Source: Paraburkholderia sp. BL23I1N1
Lineage (GTDB): Bacteria; Pseudomonadota; Gammaproteobacteria; Burkholderiales; Burkholderiaceae
Direction of reading: 5' to 3'
Assembly: GCF_003610295.1 (NCBI RefSeq)
Contig: NZ_RAPV01000001.1
Location: forward strand, 1,178,001-1,242,000
Length of the DNA stretch: 64,000 nucleotides
Shown here: positions 36,557 through 48,069 of the stretch, piece after piece
Layout: each line of letters opens with the position of its first letter
Position numbering within the stretch: position 1 is the first letter of the stretch
The notes under the pieces: model-generated
Database searches by the model: none
Told to the model about the DNA's origin: nothing
The model's input: the letters and a program-made list of their open reading frames with translations, nothing else
Made by a program: the position numbers and the translations under genes

Positions 36557-37984
36557 ATGTCAACGATCAACTACAGCGAAAAGATTCCGAACAACGTCAA
36601 TCTCGCCGACGACCGAACATTGCAACGCGCGCTCGAACAATGGCAGCCGAATTTTCTGGCGTGGTGGGGCGATATGGGCCCGGAAGGCTCGCATGGCTAT
36701 GACGTGTATCTACGCACGGCGGTGAGCGTCGACGCCGGCGGCTGGGCGCATTTCGATCACGTGAAGATGCCGGACTATCGCTGGGGCATTTTCCTCACGC
36801 CCGGCGAGCAGGACCGCAAGATTCGTTTCGGCGAGCACAAGGGTGAGGCCGCGTGGCAGGACGTGCCCGGCGAACATCGCGCGAATCTGCGCCGCATCAT
36901 CGTGACGCAAGGCGATACCGAACCGGCTTCTGTCGAGCAGCAACGGCATCTGGGTTTGACCGCACCTTCGATGTACGACTTGCGCAACCTGTTTCAGGTG
37001 AACGTGGAAGAAGGCCGCCACCTGTGGGCAATGGTGTACCTGCTGCACCGTCACTTCGGCCGCGATGGCCGTGAGGAAGCCGAAGCATTGCTCGGCCGCC
37101 GTTCGGGTGACGAAGACAATCCGCGCATTCTCGGCGCGTTCAACGAGAAAACGCCGGACTGGCTTGCGTTCTTCATGTTCACGTACTTTACCGACCGCGA
37201 CGGCAAGTTCCAGTTGTCGGCGCTCGCCGAGTCGGGTTTCGATCCGCTCGCACGCACCACCAAGTTCATGCTGACTGAAGAAGCGCATCACATGTTCGTC
37301 GGCGAATCGGGTGTGTCGCGCGTGATTCAGCGCACCGCGCAGGTGATGAACGAATTGGGCACGGACGACGTCGCGAAGATTCGCGCGGCCGGCGTGATCG
37401 ATCTGCCGACGATCCAGCGCTATCTGAACTTCCATTACTCGGTGACGATCGACTTGTTCGGTGCCGATCATTCTTCGAATGCTGCCACGTTCTATAGCTC
37501 GGGCCTGAAGGGCCGCTACGAAGAGAACAAGCGCGACGACGATCATCAATTGAATGGTCAAAGCTACAAGCTGCTCGACGTGCAGGACGGCAAGCTGGTC
37601 GAGCGCGAAGTGCCGATGCTCAACGCCATGAATGAAGTGCTGCGCGACGACTATATTAAAGATTCGGTGGCGGGCGTCGGCCGTTGGAACAAGGTGCTCG
37701 AAAAGGCCGGCATCGATGCCCGCATGACGGTGCCGCATAAAGCGTTCAATCGCCAGATCGGCACGTTTGCGAGTACCCGTGTGTCACCGGACGGCCGTGT
37801 GATCAGCGAAACCGAATGGGCCGCCAATGAAGCGAAGTGGCTCGCCACGCCGGAAGACCGCGCGTATGTCGCTTCGCTGATGGGCCGCGTCACCGAACCC
37901 GGCAAGTTCGCGAACTGGATTGCGCCGCCGGCTATGGGCGTGAACCGTCAGCCGGTCGATTTCGAGTACGTGCGCTTTAACTGA
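36557..37984 (+). CDS. boxB: Benzoyl-CoA 2,3-epoxidase, BoxB subunit
   Basis: A 475-residue class I diiron oxygenase subunit. Iron ligand motifs of the ExxH type are visible at about E152-H155 ([10 protein letters not shown]) and E241-H245 ([10 protein letters not shown]), with D213-D215 between them (FTDRD). It epoxidises benzoyl-CoA to 2,3-epoxybenzoyl-CoA with O2 and electrons from BoxA, in the cytoplasm. AAGGAACCG lies before the ATG at 36557. It sits between boxC and boxA. The length agrees with the Azoarcus and Burkholderia enzymes. Confidence 0.95.
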   Translation: MSTINYSEKIPNNVNLADDRTLQRALEQWQPNFLAWWGDMGPEGSHGYDVYLRTAVSVDAGGWAHFDHVKMPDYRWGIFLTPGEQDRKIRFGEHKGEAAWQDVPGEHRANLRRIIVTQGDTEPASVEQQRHLGLTAPSMYDLRNLFQVNVEEGRHLWAMVYLLHRHFGRDGREEAEALLGRRSGDEDNPRILGAFNEKTPDWLAFFMFTYFTDRDGKFQLSALAESGFDPLARTTKFMLTEEAHHMFVGESGVSRVIQRTAQVMNELGTDDVAKIRAAGVIDLPTIQRYLNFHYSVTIDLFGADHSSNAATFYSSGLKGRYEENKRDDDHQLNGQSYKLLDVQDGKLVEREVPMLNAMNEVLRDDYIKDSVAGVGRWNKVLEKAGIDARMTVPHKAFNRQIGTFASTRVSPDGRVISETEWAANEAKWLATPEDRAYVASLMGRVTEPGKFANWIAPPAMGVNRQPVDFEYVRFN

Positions 37985-38049
37985 GTACGGCGATTAAAAA
38001 CGTGCGGCGTGCGGCGTCGTATTCGCACGAATATAGGGTGGAGGAAGTC

Positions 38050-39288
38050 ATGAACGGCCCAGTATCGATCGAAGTTCTCAGGCAGCATCTGATCGATCCG
38101 GAAATCTGCATTCGCTGCAATACGTGCGAAGAGACTTGCCCGGTCGATGCGATCACGCACGACGAGAACAATTACGTGGTCAAGGCGGATGTCTGCAACG
38201 GCTGCATGGCATGCGTGCCGCCGTGTCCGACCGGCGCGATCGATAACTGGCGCACGGTGCTGAAGGCCGATGCCTATCCCATCGAAGAGCAGTTCAAATG
38301 GGACGTGCTGCCGGAGCAGAACACGATGGCCGTGCCGGCGGTTGCCGACGAGGCGGCGGGATCGTCAGGCGATACGCCGGCCGACGCGAGCGGGATTGAA
38401 GTCGATACCGTGCGCGGCTCGGTCGTGCCGCCGTGGTCTGCTGCGAAGCCGTACGTGAACCTCTACACGCACAAGGCGCCGACTACCGCGACGGTGGTCG
38501 GCAACTACCGGCTCACCGACGGCTCGACCGATAGCGACATCCATCACATCGTGCTCGATTTCGGTTCGATGCCTTTCCCTGTCCTGGAGGGCCAGTCGAT
38601 TGGTATCCTGCCGCCGGGCGAGAGCGCGGATGGCCGCACGCATCACGCGCGGCAGTATTCGATTGCGAGCCCGCGCGACGGCGAACGGCCCGGCTATAAC
38701 AACGTTTCGCTTACCGTGAAGCGCGTTTCACAACAGCACGGCGACGCGCTCGATGGGATCTGCTCGAACTATTTGTGCGACCTGAAGAAGGGCGACGTGG
38801 TGAGCGTGATCGGCCCATTCGGCGGCACCTTCCTGATGCCGAATCATCCAAACTCGCATTTGCTGATGATTTGCACGGGCACCGGCTCGGCGCCGATGCG
38901 CGCCATGACCGAGTATCGCAGGCGTCGTCGCCTGAAAGGTGCGACCGGCAAGCTGATGTTGTTCTTCGGCGCGCGGACGAAAGAAGAATTGCCGTACTTC
39001 GGACCGCTGACGAATCTGCCAAAAGATTTCATCGACACGAATCTGGCGTTTTCACGCACGCCGGGTCAACCGAAGCGCTACGTGCAGGACGCGATGCGCG
39101 AGCGCGCGGTCGACGTGGCGCACATGCTCAAGGACGACAACACGCATATCTACGTGTGCGGGTTGAAGGGTATGGAAGACGGCGTGCTGCAGGTGCTCAA
39201 GGAAATCGGTGAGCAGCACCAGCTCGATTGGGAAGCGTTGTGGATGAAGCTGAAGCGGGAAGGGCGGCTGCATCTGGAGACGTATTGA
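38050..39288 (+). CDS. boxA: Benzoyl-CoA epoxidase reductase, BoxA subunit
   Basis: A 412-residue flavoprotein reductase. Two 4Fe-4S motifs lie at the N-terminus ([12 protein letters not shown] and [12 protein letters not shown]), followed by an acidic Ala/Ser linker at about 105-130. The ferredoxin-NADP+ reductase part carries ARQYSIASP for FAD and [14 protein letters not shown] for NADPH. It passes electrons from NADPH to BoxB. GGAGGAAG precedes the ATG at 38050. It is the last gene of boxCBA and a terminator follows at 39330. Confidence 0.94.
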   Translation: MNGPVSIEVLRQHLIDPEICIRCNTCEETCPVDAITHDENNYVVKADVCNGCMACVPPCPTGAIDNWRTVLKADAYPIEEQFKWDVLPEQNTMAVPAVADEAAGSSGDTPADASGIEVDTVRGSVVPPWSAAKPYVNLYTHKAPTTATVVGNYRLTDGSTDSDIHHIVLDFGSMPFPVLEGQSIGILPPGESADGRTHHARQYSIASPRDGERPGYNNVSLTVKRVSQQHGDALDGICSNYLCDLKKGDVVSVIGPFGGTFLMPNHPNSHLLMICTGTGSAPMRAMTEYRRRRRLKGATGKLMLFFGARTKEELPYFGPLTNLPKDFIDTNLAFSRTPGQPKRYVQDAMRERAVDVAHMLKDDNTHIYVCGLKGMEDGVLQVLKEIGEQHQLDWEALWMKLKREGRLHLETY

Positions 39289-39329
39289 ACGGCTAAGCCT
39301 CGAGAGAGGTTTTACGCAATAGTGCAAAG

Positions 39330-39371
39330 GCCCGGCTGTTATTAAAAAACGCAGCCGGGCTTTTGCTTTTT
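39330..39371. terminator. Bidirectional rho-independent terminator between boxA and the TetR gene
   Basis: A 9-bp stem GCCCGGCTG / CAGCCGGGC (39330-39338 and 39352-39360). It is followed by TTTTGCTTTTTT on the plus strand. On the minus strand the stem is followed by only CCTTTGC, so it acts best for boxA. Confidence 0.8.
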
Positions 39372-40096
39372 TATCTTGATGGATCCGCTCCTTCCTCACG
39401 CTGCGCCGGCGACACCGCGCCACACGCCCGGATCACCAACTGCACGACTTCCTCTGTCGTTGCCTCAAACGCTTTCTGCGTTAGCGCGCGCTTGCCTTTA
39501 ATCGCGCGAATCTGCGCGTCGAAGTCGGCGTAATGCTGGGTGGTGGCCCAGATCATGTACATCAGCGTCTGCGCATTCACGGGCGCCAGGAGACCGCGTG
39601 CGATCCAGCCATCGATCACCTTCACCCGGCTGTCGAGCCACGGCTTGACGCGCCCGGTGAGGATGTCCTCCATATGCTCCGCGCCGTGGATGATCTCGCT
39701 CGCCCATACCTTCGAACCCAATGGCCGGCGGCGCGATAACTCCATTTTTGCGCGTACGTATCCGCCGATCGCTTCGACCGGATCATCGCTGCATTCGAAC
39801 GTATCCGCCGCACGGTGCCAGTCTTCGAACAGGTCTTCCAGCACGCGACGGTACAGCGCGAGTTTTGTCGGGAAGTAGTAATGCAGGTTAGCTTTCGGTA
39901 AGCCTGCACGTTCCGCGATCATCGCCGTGCTGGTTCCGTCGAGTCCTCGCTCGGCGAAAACCGCTTCGGCGCACGCCAATAAATGCGCTTCATTCGACTC
40001 GCGAATGTGCGCCTTGCGCCGCCGCAAAGGTGCGCGCGTTTCTTCCTTTGTCTCGCCGTTTTCCGTGATGTCGGCAGCCACGTTGTGGTCTCTCAT
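39371..40096 (-). CDS. rutR: TetR-family regulator, RutR-like
   Basis: A 241-residue TetR-type repressor. The N-terminal DNA-binding domain holds HLLACAEAVFAERGLDGTST and AERAGLPKANLHYYFPTKLA, whose KANLHYYF recognition helix is that of RutR. The C-terminal ligand domain contains GSKVWASEIIHGAEHMEDIL and MYMIWATTQHYADFDAQI, again like RutR, which senses uracil or thymine. The start at 40096 was taken because GAAGG precedes it; two in-frame ATGs lie upstream. It is divergent from the pyrimidine-degradation operon, and a CCA-N2-TGG palindrome overlaps that operon's promoter. Repression of reductive pyrimidine breakdown is the likely role. Confidence 0.85.
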   Translation of the reverse strand: MRDHNVAADITENGETKEETRAPLRRRKAHIRESNEAHLLACAEAVFAERGLDGTSTAMIAERAGLPKANLHYYFPTKLALYRRVLEDLFEDWHRAADTFECSDDPVEAIGGYVRAKMELSRRRPLGSKVWASEIIHGAEHMEDILTGRVKPWLDSRVKVIDGWIARGLLAPVNAQTLMYMIWATTQHYADFDAQIRAIKGKRALTQKAFEATTEEVVQLVIRACGAVSPAQREEGADPSR

Positions 40097-40242
40097 GTTG
40101 GCCTTCGTCTGCATGTGTGCCGCGTCGCGCTTCATTCTAGTCGTTTGAACGCAGATGGACACGTGCAATCTCTGCCGTTGAAAAATACGTGTTGCGGTGC
40201 AATGGCACGCTTCTCGCTATGTTTCCCACCGTACGAAAGAGA

Positions 40243-40288
40243 TTGATTTGGCGGGCTTAATCGTCTACAACCTGTCCAACTGGACAGG
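40243..40288 (+). promoter_or_regulatory. Pyrimidine-operon promoter with RutR-like operator
   Basis: -35 TTGATT (40243-40248), a 17-base spacer and -10 TACAAC (40266-40271). The 18-bp palindrome CCTGTCCAACTGGACAGG (40271-40288, 8-bp arms, 2-bp centre) starts at the -10 and covers the expected start point. Its core CCA-N2-TGG equals that of the Escherichia coli RutR consensus TTGACCANNTGGTCAA. Repression by the divergent TetR protein is inferred. Confidence 0.7.
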
Positions 40289-40437
40289 ATTGAGAGAGCG
40301 GGCGATGCCCCAGGGTTTGCCCTCTGACGAAGAGGCAATCGAAGGCATCGAATGTGCACCGCCGCCGTGCGGCCACGCCCCAAAAACCGCCGCCCATGCA
40401 CCAGTTTCATGTCGGTTCACCGAAAGGAGCGAGACGA

Positions 40438-41718
40438 ATGAACGCGGTATCCGAAGCGCTGAAACACTCAGAGCCCGCTACGTCGATCAGGGTCGACGGC
40501 AAGCGGCTGTGGGACAGCCTGATGACGATGGCGAAGATCGGTGCGACGCCCAAAGGCGGCGTCTGCCGGCTGGCGCTGACCGACCTCGACAAACAGGGGC
40601 GCGACCTGATCGTCAGTTGGGCGAAAGAAGCGGGTTGCACCGTCAGTGTCGATCAGATGGGCAATGTCTTCATGCGCCGCGCCGGGCGCAATCCCGACGC
40701 GTTGCCGGTCGTGACCGGTTCGCACGCGGATTCGCAGCCGACCGGCGGCCGTTTCGACGGCATCTACGGCGTGCTCGGCGGACTCGAAGTGATTCGTAGT
40801 CTGAACGATCACGGCATCGAGACCGAGCATCCGGTTGAAGTGGTGATCTGGACCAACGAGGAAGGCTCGCGCTTCGCACCCGCAATGGTTGCCTCGGGTG
40901 TGTTCGCCGGCGTCTTCACGCTGGATTACGGCCTCTCGCGCAAAGACGTGGACGGCAAGACCATCGGCGAGGAACTCAAGCGCATCGGCTATGCGGGCGA
41001 TCTTCCTTGCGGCGGCCACCCCTTGCATGCCGCGTTCGAATTGCATATCGAACAAGGGCCGATTCTCGAAGCCGAGCAAAAAACCATTGGCGTGGTGACC
41101 GATGCACAAGGTCAGCGCTGGTACGAAATCACGCTGACGGGGCAAGAGGCGCATGCGGGTCCGACGCCGATGCCGCGTCGTCGCGATGCTTTGCTCGGCG
41201 CCGCGCGCGTGGTCGATCTGGTCAATCGCATCGGGTTGGACAACGCGCCGTTCGGCTGCGCGACGGTCGGCATGATGCAGGTCTATCCGAACTCGCGCAA
41301 TGTCATTCCGGGCCGCGTGTTCTTCACCGTCGATTTCCGTCATCCGGACGATGCCGTCCTCGCGAAGATGGATGCCGCGTTGCGGCAAGGCGTGGCGGAG
41401 ATTGCAAACGGTATCGGTCTGGAAACCGAACTCGAGCAGATCTTCTACTACGCGCCAGTCGCTTTCGACGAGGCCTGCGTGAAGTCCGTGCGCGCCGCGG
41501 CCGAACGCTTTGGCTATTCGCATCGCAACATGGTGTCGGGTGCGGGGCACGACGCCTGTTATCTGTCGCAAGTCGCGCCGACTTCGATGGTGTTCGTGCC
41601 GTGCGTCGACGGGATCAGTCACAACGAGATCGAGGACGCCACCTTCGAATGGATCGAAGCGGGCGCCAACGTCTTGCTGCACGCCATGCTCGAACGAGCG
41701 TGCGAGCCGGTTTCATAA
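40438..41718 (+). CDS. Zn-dependent N-carbamoyl-beta-alanine amidohydrolase (beta-ureidopropionase type)
   Basis: A 426-residue M20-family hydrolase of the N-carbamoyl amino acid or allantoate type. Metal ligand regions are visible: GSHADSQPTGGRFDG, NEEGSRF, HIEQGP and GAGHDACYLSQ. GGAG precedes the ATG at 40438. It is first in the operon controlled by the RutR-like repressor, with preT and preA and dihydropyrimidinase downstream. It probably performs the last step, N-carbamoyl-beta-alanine to beta-alanine, CO2 and ammonia. Allantoate amidohydrolase is the alternative, but the operon favours pyrimidine breakdown. Confidence 0.88.
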   Translation: MNAVSEALKHSEPATSIRVDGKRLWDSLMTMAKIGATPKGGVCRLALTDLDKQGRDLIVSWAKEAGCTVSVDQMGNVFMRRAGRNPDALPVVTGSHADSQPTGGRFDGIYGVLGGLEVIRSLNDHGIETEHPVEVVIWTNEEGSRFAPAMVASGVFAGVFTLDYGLSRKDVDGKTIGEELKRIGYAGDLPCGGHPLHAAFELHIEQGPILEAEQKTIGVVTDAQGQRWYEITLTGQEAHAGPTPMPRRRDALLGAARVVDLVNRIGLDNAPFGCATVGMMQVYPNSRNVIPGRVFFTVDFRHPDDAVLAKMDAALRQGVAEIANGIGLETELEQIFYYAPVAFDEACVKSVRAAAERFGYSHRNMVSGAGHDACYLSQVAPTSMVFVPCVDGISHNEIEDATFEWIEAGANVLLHAMLERACEPVS

Positions 41719-41815
41719 CGTTTTAGCGGTAGTGCCCATAAAACATGCCGTCCCGGCTCCGCTTCAGCGCAGCCGGCAGGAACGGCTACGTCCTCACATT
41801 GACGAAGGAACGTGT

Positions 41816-43165
41816 ATGGTCATCAAGCAAACCGGCGATATTGCGCCTCAGCGCCTATCGGCCGAGCAACTCTCGTGCGAGTTCTCCGACATCGCGCCCT
41901 TGCTCGACGCGAGTGCCGCGGCCGCCGCGGCGAGCCGCTGTCATTACTGTTACGACGCGCCGTGTGTGAACGCGTGTCCGACGCAGATCGACATTCCCAG
42001 TTTCATTCGCAAGATCAGCAACGGCAATCTGAAGGGCGCGGCCGTCGACATTCTGTCGGCGAATCCGCTGGGCGGCATGTGTTCGCGAGTGTGCCCGACC
42101 GAGATTCTGTGCGAGGGAGCTTGCGTGCGCAACCATCAGGATGCGAAGCCGGTGACGATCGGCGCGCTGCAACGTCACGCGACCGATTGGGCGATGGCGC
42201 GCGGCGAAGCGCTGTTCAAGCGCGCTGGCGAAACGGGGCGGCACGTCGCCGTGGTCGGCGCGGGACCGGCCGGACTGGCGTGCGCGCATCGGCTTGCATT
42301 GGCGGGCCATAACGTGACCATTTATGACGCCCACGAGAAAGCGGGCGGTCTGAACGAATACGGTATCGCGGCCTATAAAACCGTCGACGATTTTGCGCAG
42401 CGCGAAGTGGAGTGGTTGTGCTCGGTCGGTGGCATCGAGATTAAACACAGCGTTGCGCTGGGACGCGACGTGGATCTCGACGCGCTGCGCAAGCTGCATG
42501 ATGCGGTCTTCCTCGCGATCGGCCTCACGGGCGTGCGCGCATTGGCAATGGAAGGCGAGGACCTGAGCGGCGTAATGAATGCAGTGGATTTCATTGAACA
42601 GGTTCGCGCCGCGAATGACTTCGGCACGGTACCGGTGGGCCGCCGGGTCGTAGTGATCGGCGGCGGCAATACGGCAGTGGATGCCGCTGTGCAAAGCCGC
42701 AAGCTCGGCGCGACCTCGGTGACGATGGTGTATCGGCGCGGCGTCGAGTCAATGACGGCGACCTGGGCCGAGCGCGATTTCGCGCAGACCAACGGCGTCA
42801 CGCTTGTCACGCACGCAAGGCCGGTGCGTTTGATCGGAAAAGACGGCGTGGTCACGAGTGTCGAATTCGAACGCACATCAGGCGACGGCACTCGGGAGCG
42901 CTTCGTGGTCGAAGTCGACATGGTGCTCAAGGCAATTGGGCAGACGCTGGTGCCTGTCGGTATCGAGCGCGAATTGTTGACCCTGGACGGCAGCCGAATT
43001 GCGGTCGATGCAAACGGACAAACTTCGTTGCCAGACGTGTGGGCAGGTGGCGATTGCGCGGCGACGGGTGGGATCGATCTGACGGTACAAGCGGTGCAGG
43101 ACGGCAAGATCGCCGCTGCCTCGATTGACGCCCAGTTCGCCCGCACAGCCGTGAAAGCCGCATAA
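41816..43165 (+). CDS. preT: NAD-dependent dihydropyrimidine dehydrogenase, PreT subunit
   Basis: A 449-residue GltD-like flavoprotein. The N-terminal 4Fe-4S domain has the cysteines in CHYCYDAPCVNACPTQIDIP and MCSRVCPTEILCEGACVR. FAD binding is at VAVVGAGPAGLACAHRLALA and NAD binding at VVVIGGGNTAVDAAVQSRKL. GAAGGAA lies before the ATG at 41816. It takes electrons from NADH and passes them to PreA for reduction of uracil or thymine. It lies directly upstream of preA, the standard order. Confidence 0.93.
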   Translation: MVIKQTGDIAPQRLSAEQLSCEFSDIAPLLDASAAAAAASRCHYCYDAPCVNACPTQIDIPSFIRKISNGNLKGAAVDILSANPLGGMCSRVCPTEILCEGACVRNHQDAKPVTIGALQRHATDWAMARGEALFKRAGETGRHVAVVGAGPAGLACAHRLALAGHNVTIYDAHEKAGGLNEYGIAAYKTVDDFAQREVEWLCSVGGIEIKHSVALGRDVDLDALRKLHDAVFLAIGLTGVRALAMEGEDLSGVMNAVDFIEQVRAANDFGTVPVGRRVVVIGGGNTAVDAAVQSRKLGATSVTMVYRRGVESMTATWAERDFAQTNGVTLVTHARPVRLIGKDGVVTSVEFERTSGDGTRERFVVEVDMVLKAIGQTLVPVGIERELLTLDGSRIAVDANGQTSLPDVWAGGDCAATGGIDLTVQAVQDGKIAAASIDAQFARTAVKAA

Positions 43166-43232
43166 GACTGCGTAAAGACGCTTAATTCACGCATCACACC
43201 AAGACAAAACAGCCGTCCCCAAGGAGCCGAAC

Positions 43233-44561
43233 ATGGCCGATCTGCGCTGTACGATTGCCGGCATTACTTCGCCGAATCCTTTCTGGCTCGCTTCCGCGCC
43301 GCCGACCGACAAAGCCTATAACGTGAACCGCGCGTTCGAGGCGGGCTGGGGCGGAGTGGTGTGGAAGACGTTGGGCCTCGACCCGCATGTGGTGAACGTC
43401 AGCTCGCGCTATGGCGCGGTGCAATGGAACGGTCAGCGCATCGCGGGCCTGAACAACATCGAACTGATCACCGATCGACCGCTCGACATCAACCTTAAGG
43501 AAATCACTCAGGTCAAACGCGACTGGCCGGACCGCGCAATGATCGTCTCGCTGATGGTGCCGTGCAACGAGCGCGACTGGAAGTGGATTTTGCCGCTCGT
43601 CGAAGACACCGGCGCCGATGCGGTCGAACTGAATTTTGGCTGCCCGCACGGCATGAGCGAGCGTGGCATGGGTGCGGCGGTCGGCCAGGTGCCCGAGTAC
43701 ATCGAGATGGTCACGCGTTGGGTCAAGGAAGGCACGAAGCTGCCGTGCCTTGTCAAACTCACACCGAATATCAGCGACATCCGCCTCGGTTCGCGGGCTG
43801 CCTATAAGGGCGGCGCGGACGGCGTGTCGCTGATCAATACGATCAACTCGATCGTCGCGGTCGACCTCGACGCGATGTCGCCGTTGCCGATGGTCGACGG
43901 CAAGGGCACGCACGGCGGCTACTGCGGCCCGGCGGTGAAGCCAATCGCGCTGAACATGGTGGCTGAAATTGCGCGCGACGTGGAAACACCGAATCTGCCG
44001 ATCTCCGGCATCGGCGGCATTTCGACGTGGCGCGACGCGGCCGAATTCATGGTGCTTGGTGCGGGCAGCGTGCAGGTCTGCACGGCCGCGATGCACTATG
44101 GATTCCGTATCGTCTCCGACCTCGCGGACGGCCTCTCGAACTGGATGGACGAAAAGGGCTACACAACGCTCGACGACTTTCGCGGCCGCGCGGTGCCGAA
44201 CGTCACCGACTGGAAGTACCTCAACCTCAAATACGACATCAAGGCGCGCATCGATCAGGACAAGTGCATTCAGTGCGGCCTCTGTCATATCGCGTGCGAA
44301 GACACGGCTCACCAGGCGATCATGAAAGAAAAAGATGGCGTCCGGCATTTTGAAGTGTTGGACTCCGAATGTGTCGGCTGTAATCTGTGCATGCATGTGT
44401 GCCCGGTCGAGCAGTGCATCACGATGGAGCGCGTGGACAGCGGCGAGTACGCGAACTGGACCACGCATCCGAACAACCCCGCTCGAGTGGATGCGGGTGA
44501 AAGCGACAAGTCAGATGCAGCTGAAACCGCCGAGCATGCGCACGCCGCAAAAGCAGCCTGA
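43233..44561 (+). CDS. preA: NAD-dependent dihydropyrimidine dehydrogenase, PreA subunit
   Basis: A 442-residue DHOD-like catalytic subunit. The FMN barrel starts at the N-terminus (NPFWLASAPPTDKAYNVNRA) and has the active loop NFGCPHGMSERGMGAAVGQ. Two C-terminal 4Fe-4S motifs (CIQCGLCHIAC and CVGCNLCMHVC) receive electrons from PreT. AAGGAGCC precedes the ATG at 43233. It reduces uracil and thymine to the 5,6-dihydro forms. An Ala-rich tail after the second cluster (SDAAETAEHAHAAKAA) is probably not important. Confidence 0.94.
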   Translation: MADLRCTIAGITSPNPFWLASAPPTDKAYNVNRAFEAGWGGVVWKTLGLDPHVVNVSSRYGAVQWNGQRIAGLNNIELITDRPLDINLKEITQVKRDWPDRAMIVSLMVPCNERDWKWILPLVEDTGADAVELNFGCPHGMSERGMGAAVGQVPEYIEMVTRWVKEGTKLPCLVKLTPNISDIRLGSRAAYKGGADGVSLINTINSIVAVDLDAMSPLPMVDGKGTHGGYCGPAVKPIALNMVAEIARDVETPNLPISGIGGISTWRDAAEFMVLGAGSVQVCTAAMHYGFRIVSDLADGLSNWMDEKGYTTLDDFRGRAVPNVTDWKYLNLKYDIKARIDQDKCIQCGLCHIACEDTAHQAIMKEKDGVRHFEVLDSECVGCNLCMHVCPVEQCITMERVDSGEYANWTTHPNNPARVDAGESDKSDAAETAEHAHAAKAA

Positions 44562-44689
44562 AACGTGAGCAATCTGTAGCAAACGAAACGAAACGAAGCG
44601 AAGCGCTTGTACTGAACCTGTAGTTTCCCCCATGGCCTGACGCGCCGCCAGAAGCCGCGCAGGCCTCAACGATCAGTGGAGATCTTTCG

Positions 44690-46201
44690 ATGAAGCAGAC
44701 AGCGCAACCCGTCGATCCGCAGTTCGCGGCCGGCGCGCAGGGCAGCAGTCTTTATAACGACGACCTTGCGCCCACCGGCATCGCACAGCGCACGTGGAGG
44801 TGGTATCACTTCGCCGCGCTCTGGGTCGGAATGGTGATGAACATCGCGTCGTACATGCTCGCGGCCGGATTGACGGAGGAGGGCATGTCGCCATGGCAGG
44901 CGGTTGCGACCGTGCTGCTCGGCAATCTGATAGTACTGGTGCCGATGCTGTTGATCGGGCATGCCGGCGCGAAGCACGGTATTCCCTACGCGGTGCTGGT
45001 GCGTTCTTCCTTCGGCACGCAAGGCGCGAAATTGCCGGCCATGCTGCGTGCGATCGTCGCGTGTGGCTGGTACGGCATTCAGACCTGGCTTGGCGGCAGC
45101 GCGATCTACACCCTGCTGAATATTCTGACCGGCAATGCGCTACACGGCGCGGCCTTGCCGTTCCTCGACATCTCGCTCGCGCAGCTCGCGTGTTTTCTCG
45201 TGTTCTGGGCGCTGCAGATCTACTTCATTGTTCACGGTACCGATTCGATTCGCTGGCTCGAAAGCTGGTCCGCGCCGATCAAGATCGTGATGTGTATCGC
45301 GCTGGTGTGGTGGGCGACTTCGAAGGCGGGCGGAATCGGCTCGATGCTGTCGGCGCCTTCGCAGTTCGTGGCGGGCGGCAAGAAGGAAGGGCTGTTCTGG
45401 GCGACCTTCTGGCCCGGCCTCACGGCGATGGTGGGTTTCTGGGCGACGCTCGCGCTGAATATCCCCGATTTCACCCGCTTTGCCAAAACGCAGCGTGATC
45501 AGATCATCGGTCAGTCGGTGGGTTTGCCGATTCCGATGGCGTTGCTCTCGGTGATTTCCGTGGTGGTGACGTCGGCGACCGTGGTGATCTACGGCAAGGC
45601 GATCTGGGACCCGATCGACCTGACGAGCCGCATGACCGGCATCGGCGTCGGGCTTGCGCTGATCATCCTGACGCTGGATACGATGTGCTGCAATCTGGCG
45701 GCGAATCTCGTCGGCCCGGCCTATGACTTTTCGAGCCTGTGGCCCAAGGGTATTTCTTATCGCGCCGGCGGCATGATTACCGCGACGATCGCCATTGTGA
45801 TGATGCCGTGGAAGATTCTCGCCACCACGCAGGGCTATATCTTCACGTGGCTGGTCGGCTACTCGGCTTTGCTCGGTCCGGTGGCGGGCATTCTGATGGT
45901 CGACTATTTCCTGATTCGCGGCACACGGCTGGACCCGCGTGAACTATTCGACGAGCATGGCGAATACAGCTACACCGGCGGCTGGAATATCGGCGCGGTG
46001 GTGGCGCTTTTGATCGGCGTGCTGCCGAATCTGCCGGGCTTTCTGCATACGGCGTTTCCGGCGTCGTTCCCGAATGTGCCGGCTATTTTCAACACGCTCT
46101 ATACGTACGCCTGGTTTGTCGGACTCGCGCTGGCGTCGATCGTATATAGCGCATGGATGAAGCTGAGCAAGGGACCGAGCGCGCGCGTGGCGAGTGCATA
46201 A
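44690..46201 (+). CDS. NCS1-family nucleobase/hydantoin permease
   Basis: A 503-residue integral membrane protein with about 12 transmembrane helices and the NCS1 signatures YHFAALWVGMVMNIASYMLA and FGTQGAKLPAMLRAIVACGW. Relatives include Mhp1 and the uracil or allantoin importers of Gram-negative bacteria. It lies between preA and dihydropyrimidinase, so uracil, thymine, dihydropyrimidine or a hydantoin is a good guess as substrate. The 128-base gap from preA has a short AAACG/AAGCG repeat (about 44580-44602). The start at 44690 follows a GTGGAGATC site. Confidence 0.9.
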   Translation: MKQTAQPVDPQFAAGAQGSSLYNDDLAPTGIAQRTWRWYHFAALWVGMVMNIASYMLAAGLTEEGMSPWQAVATVLLGNLIVLVPMLLIGHAGAKHGIPYAVLVRSSFGTQGAKLPAMLRAIVACGWYGIQTWLGGSAIYTLLNILTGNALHGAALPFLDISLAQLACFLVFWALQIYFIVHGTDSIRWLESWSAPIKIVMCIALVWWATSKAGGIGSMLSAPSQFVAGGKKEGLFWATFWPGLTAMVGFWATLALNIPDFTRFAKTQRDQIIGQSVGLPIPMALLSVISVVVTSATVVIYGKAIWDPIDLTSRMTGIGVGLALIILTLDTMCCNLAANLVGPAYDFSSLWPKGISYRAGGMITATIAIVMMPWKILATTQGYIFTWLVGYSALLGPVAGILMVDYFLIRGTRLDPRELFDEHGEYSYTGGWNIGAVVALLIGVLPNLPGFLHTAFPASFPNVPAIFNTLYTYAWFVGLALASIVYSAWMKLSKGPSARVASA

Positions 46202-47716
<1,515 letters not shown>

Positions 47717-47732
47717 GCCGATTGCAATCTGA

Positions 47733-47769
47733 CGGGCGGCCTCGCAGTGCCGCCCGTGCCCACCTTTTT
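47733..47769 (+). terminator. Terminator after hydA
   Basis: An 8-bp stem CGGGCGGC / GCCGCCCG (47733-47740 and 47749-47756) with an 8-base loop; a TTTTT run comes eight bases later. It closes the pyrimidine operon 17 bases after the stop. The remaining gap to 48069 holds no supported gene; it should contain the promoter of the ABC transporter operon. Confidence 0.65.
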
Positions 47770-48069
47770 CAACGCCGCGCATTCGCCGCGGCGATCCCCC
47801 TCTCGCGTTTTCCCCGATGGCGCCCAGCATGTGTTCCGTGGTGCGATGCATGCCGCGTCTGCCATATCTGCTGTAGAGTCGAATTCAACGTTGTATGAGA
47901 TGTCCTGGCCGTCCGCTTAGCACGCAAGCGCATATTGATCGGAAACCTGATCCTTTGTAAAAACCTAGACCGTTTGCTACAGTCCGCCCACTCTGCCGGG
48001 CCCGACCGTCGGCGGAATGCCGCACACAAAACCATGCAACTGACGTAGCCAACTTTCCGGAGCCACCTG

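Noticed and set aside
44575..44605. AAACG/AAGCG short repeats before the NCS1 permease gene as a CRISPR or iteron array
   Set aside because: Only about five 5-bp units without spacers; no replication genes are near.
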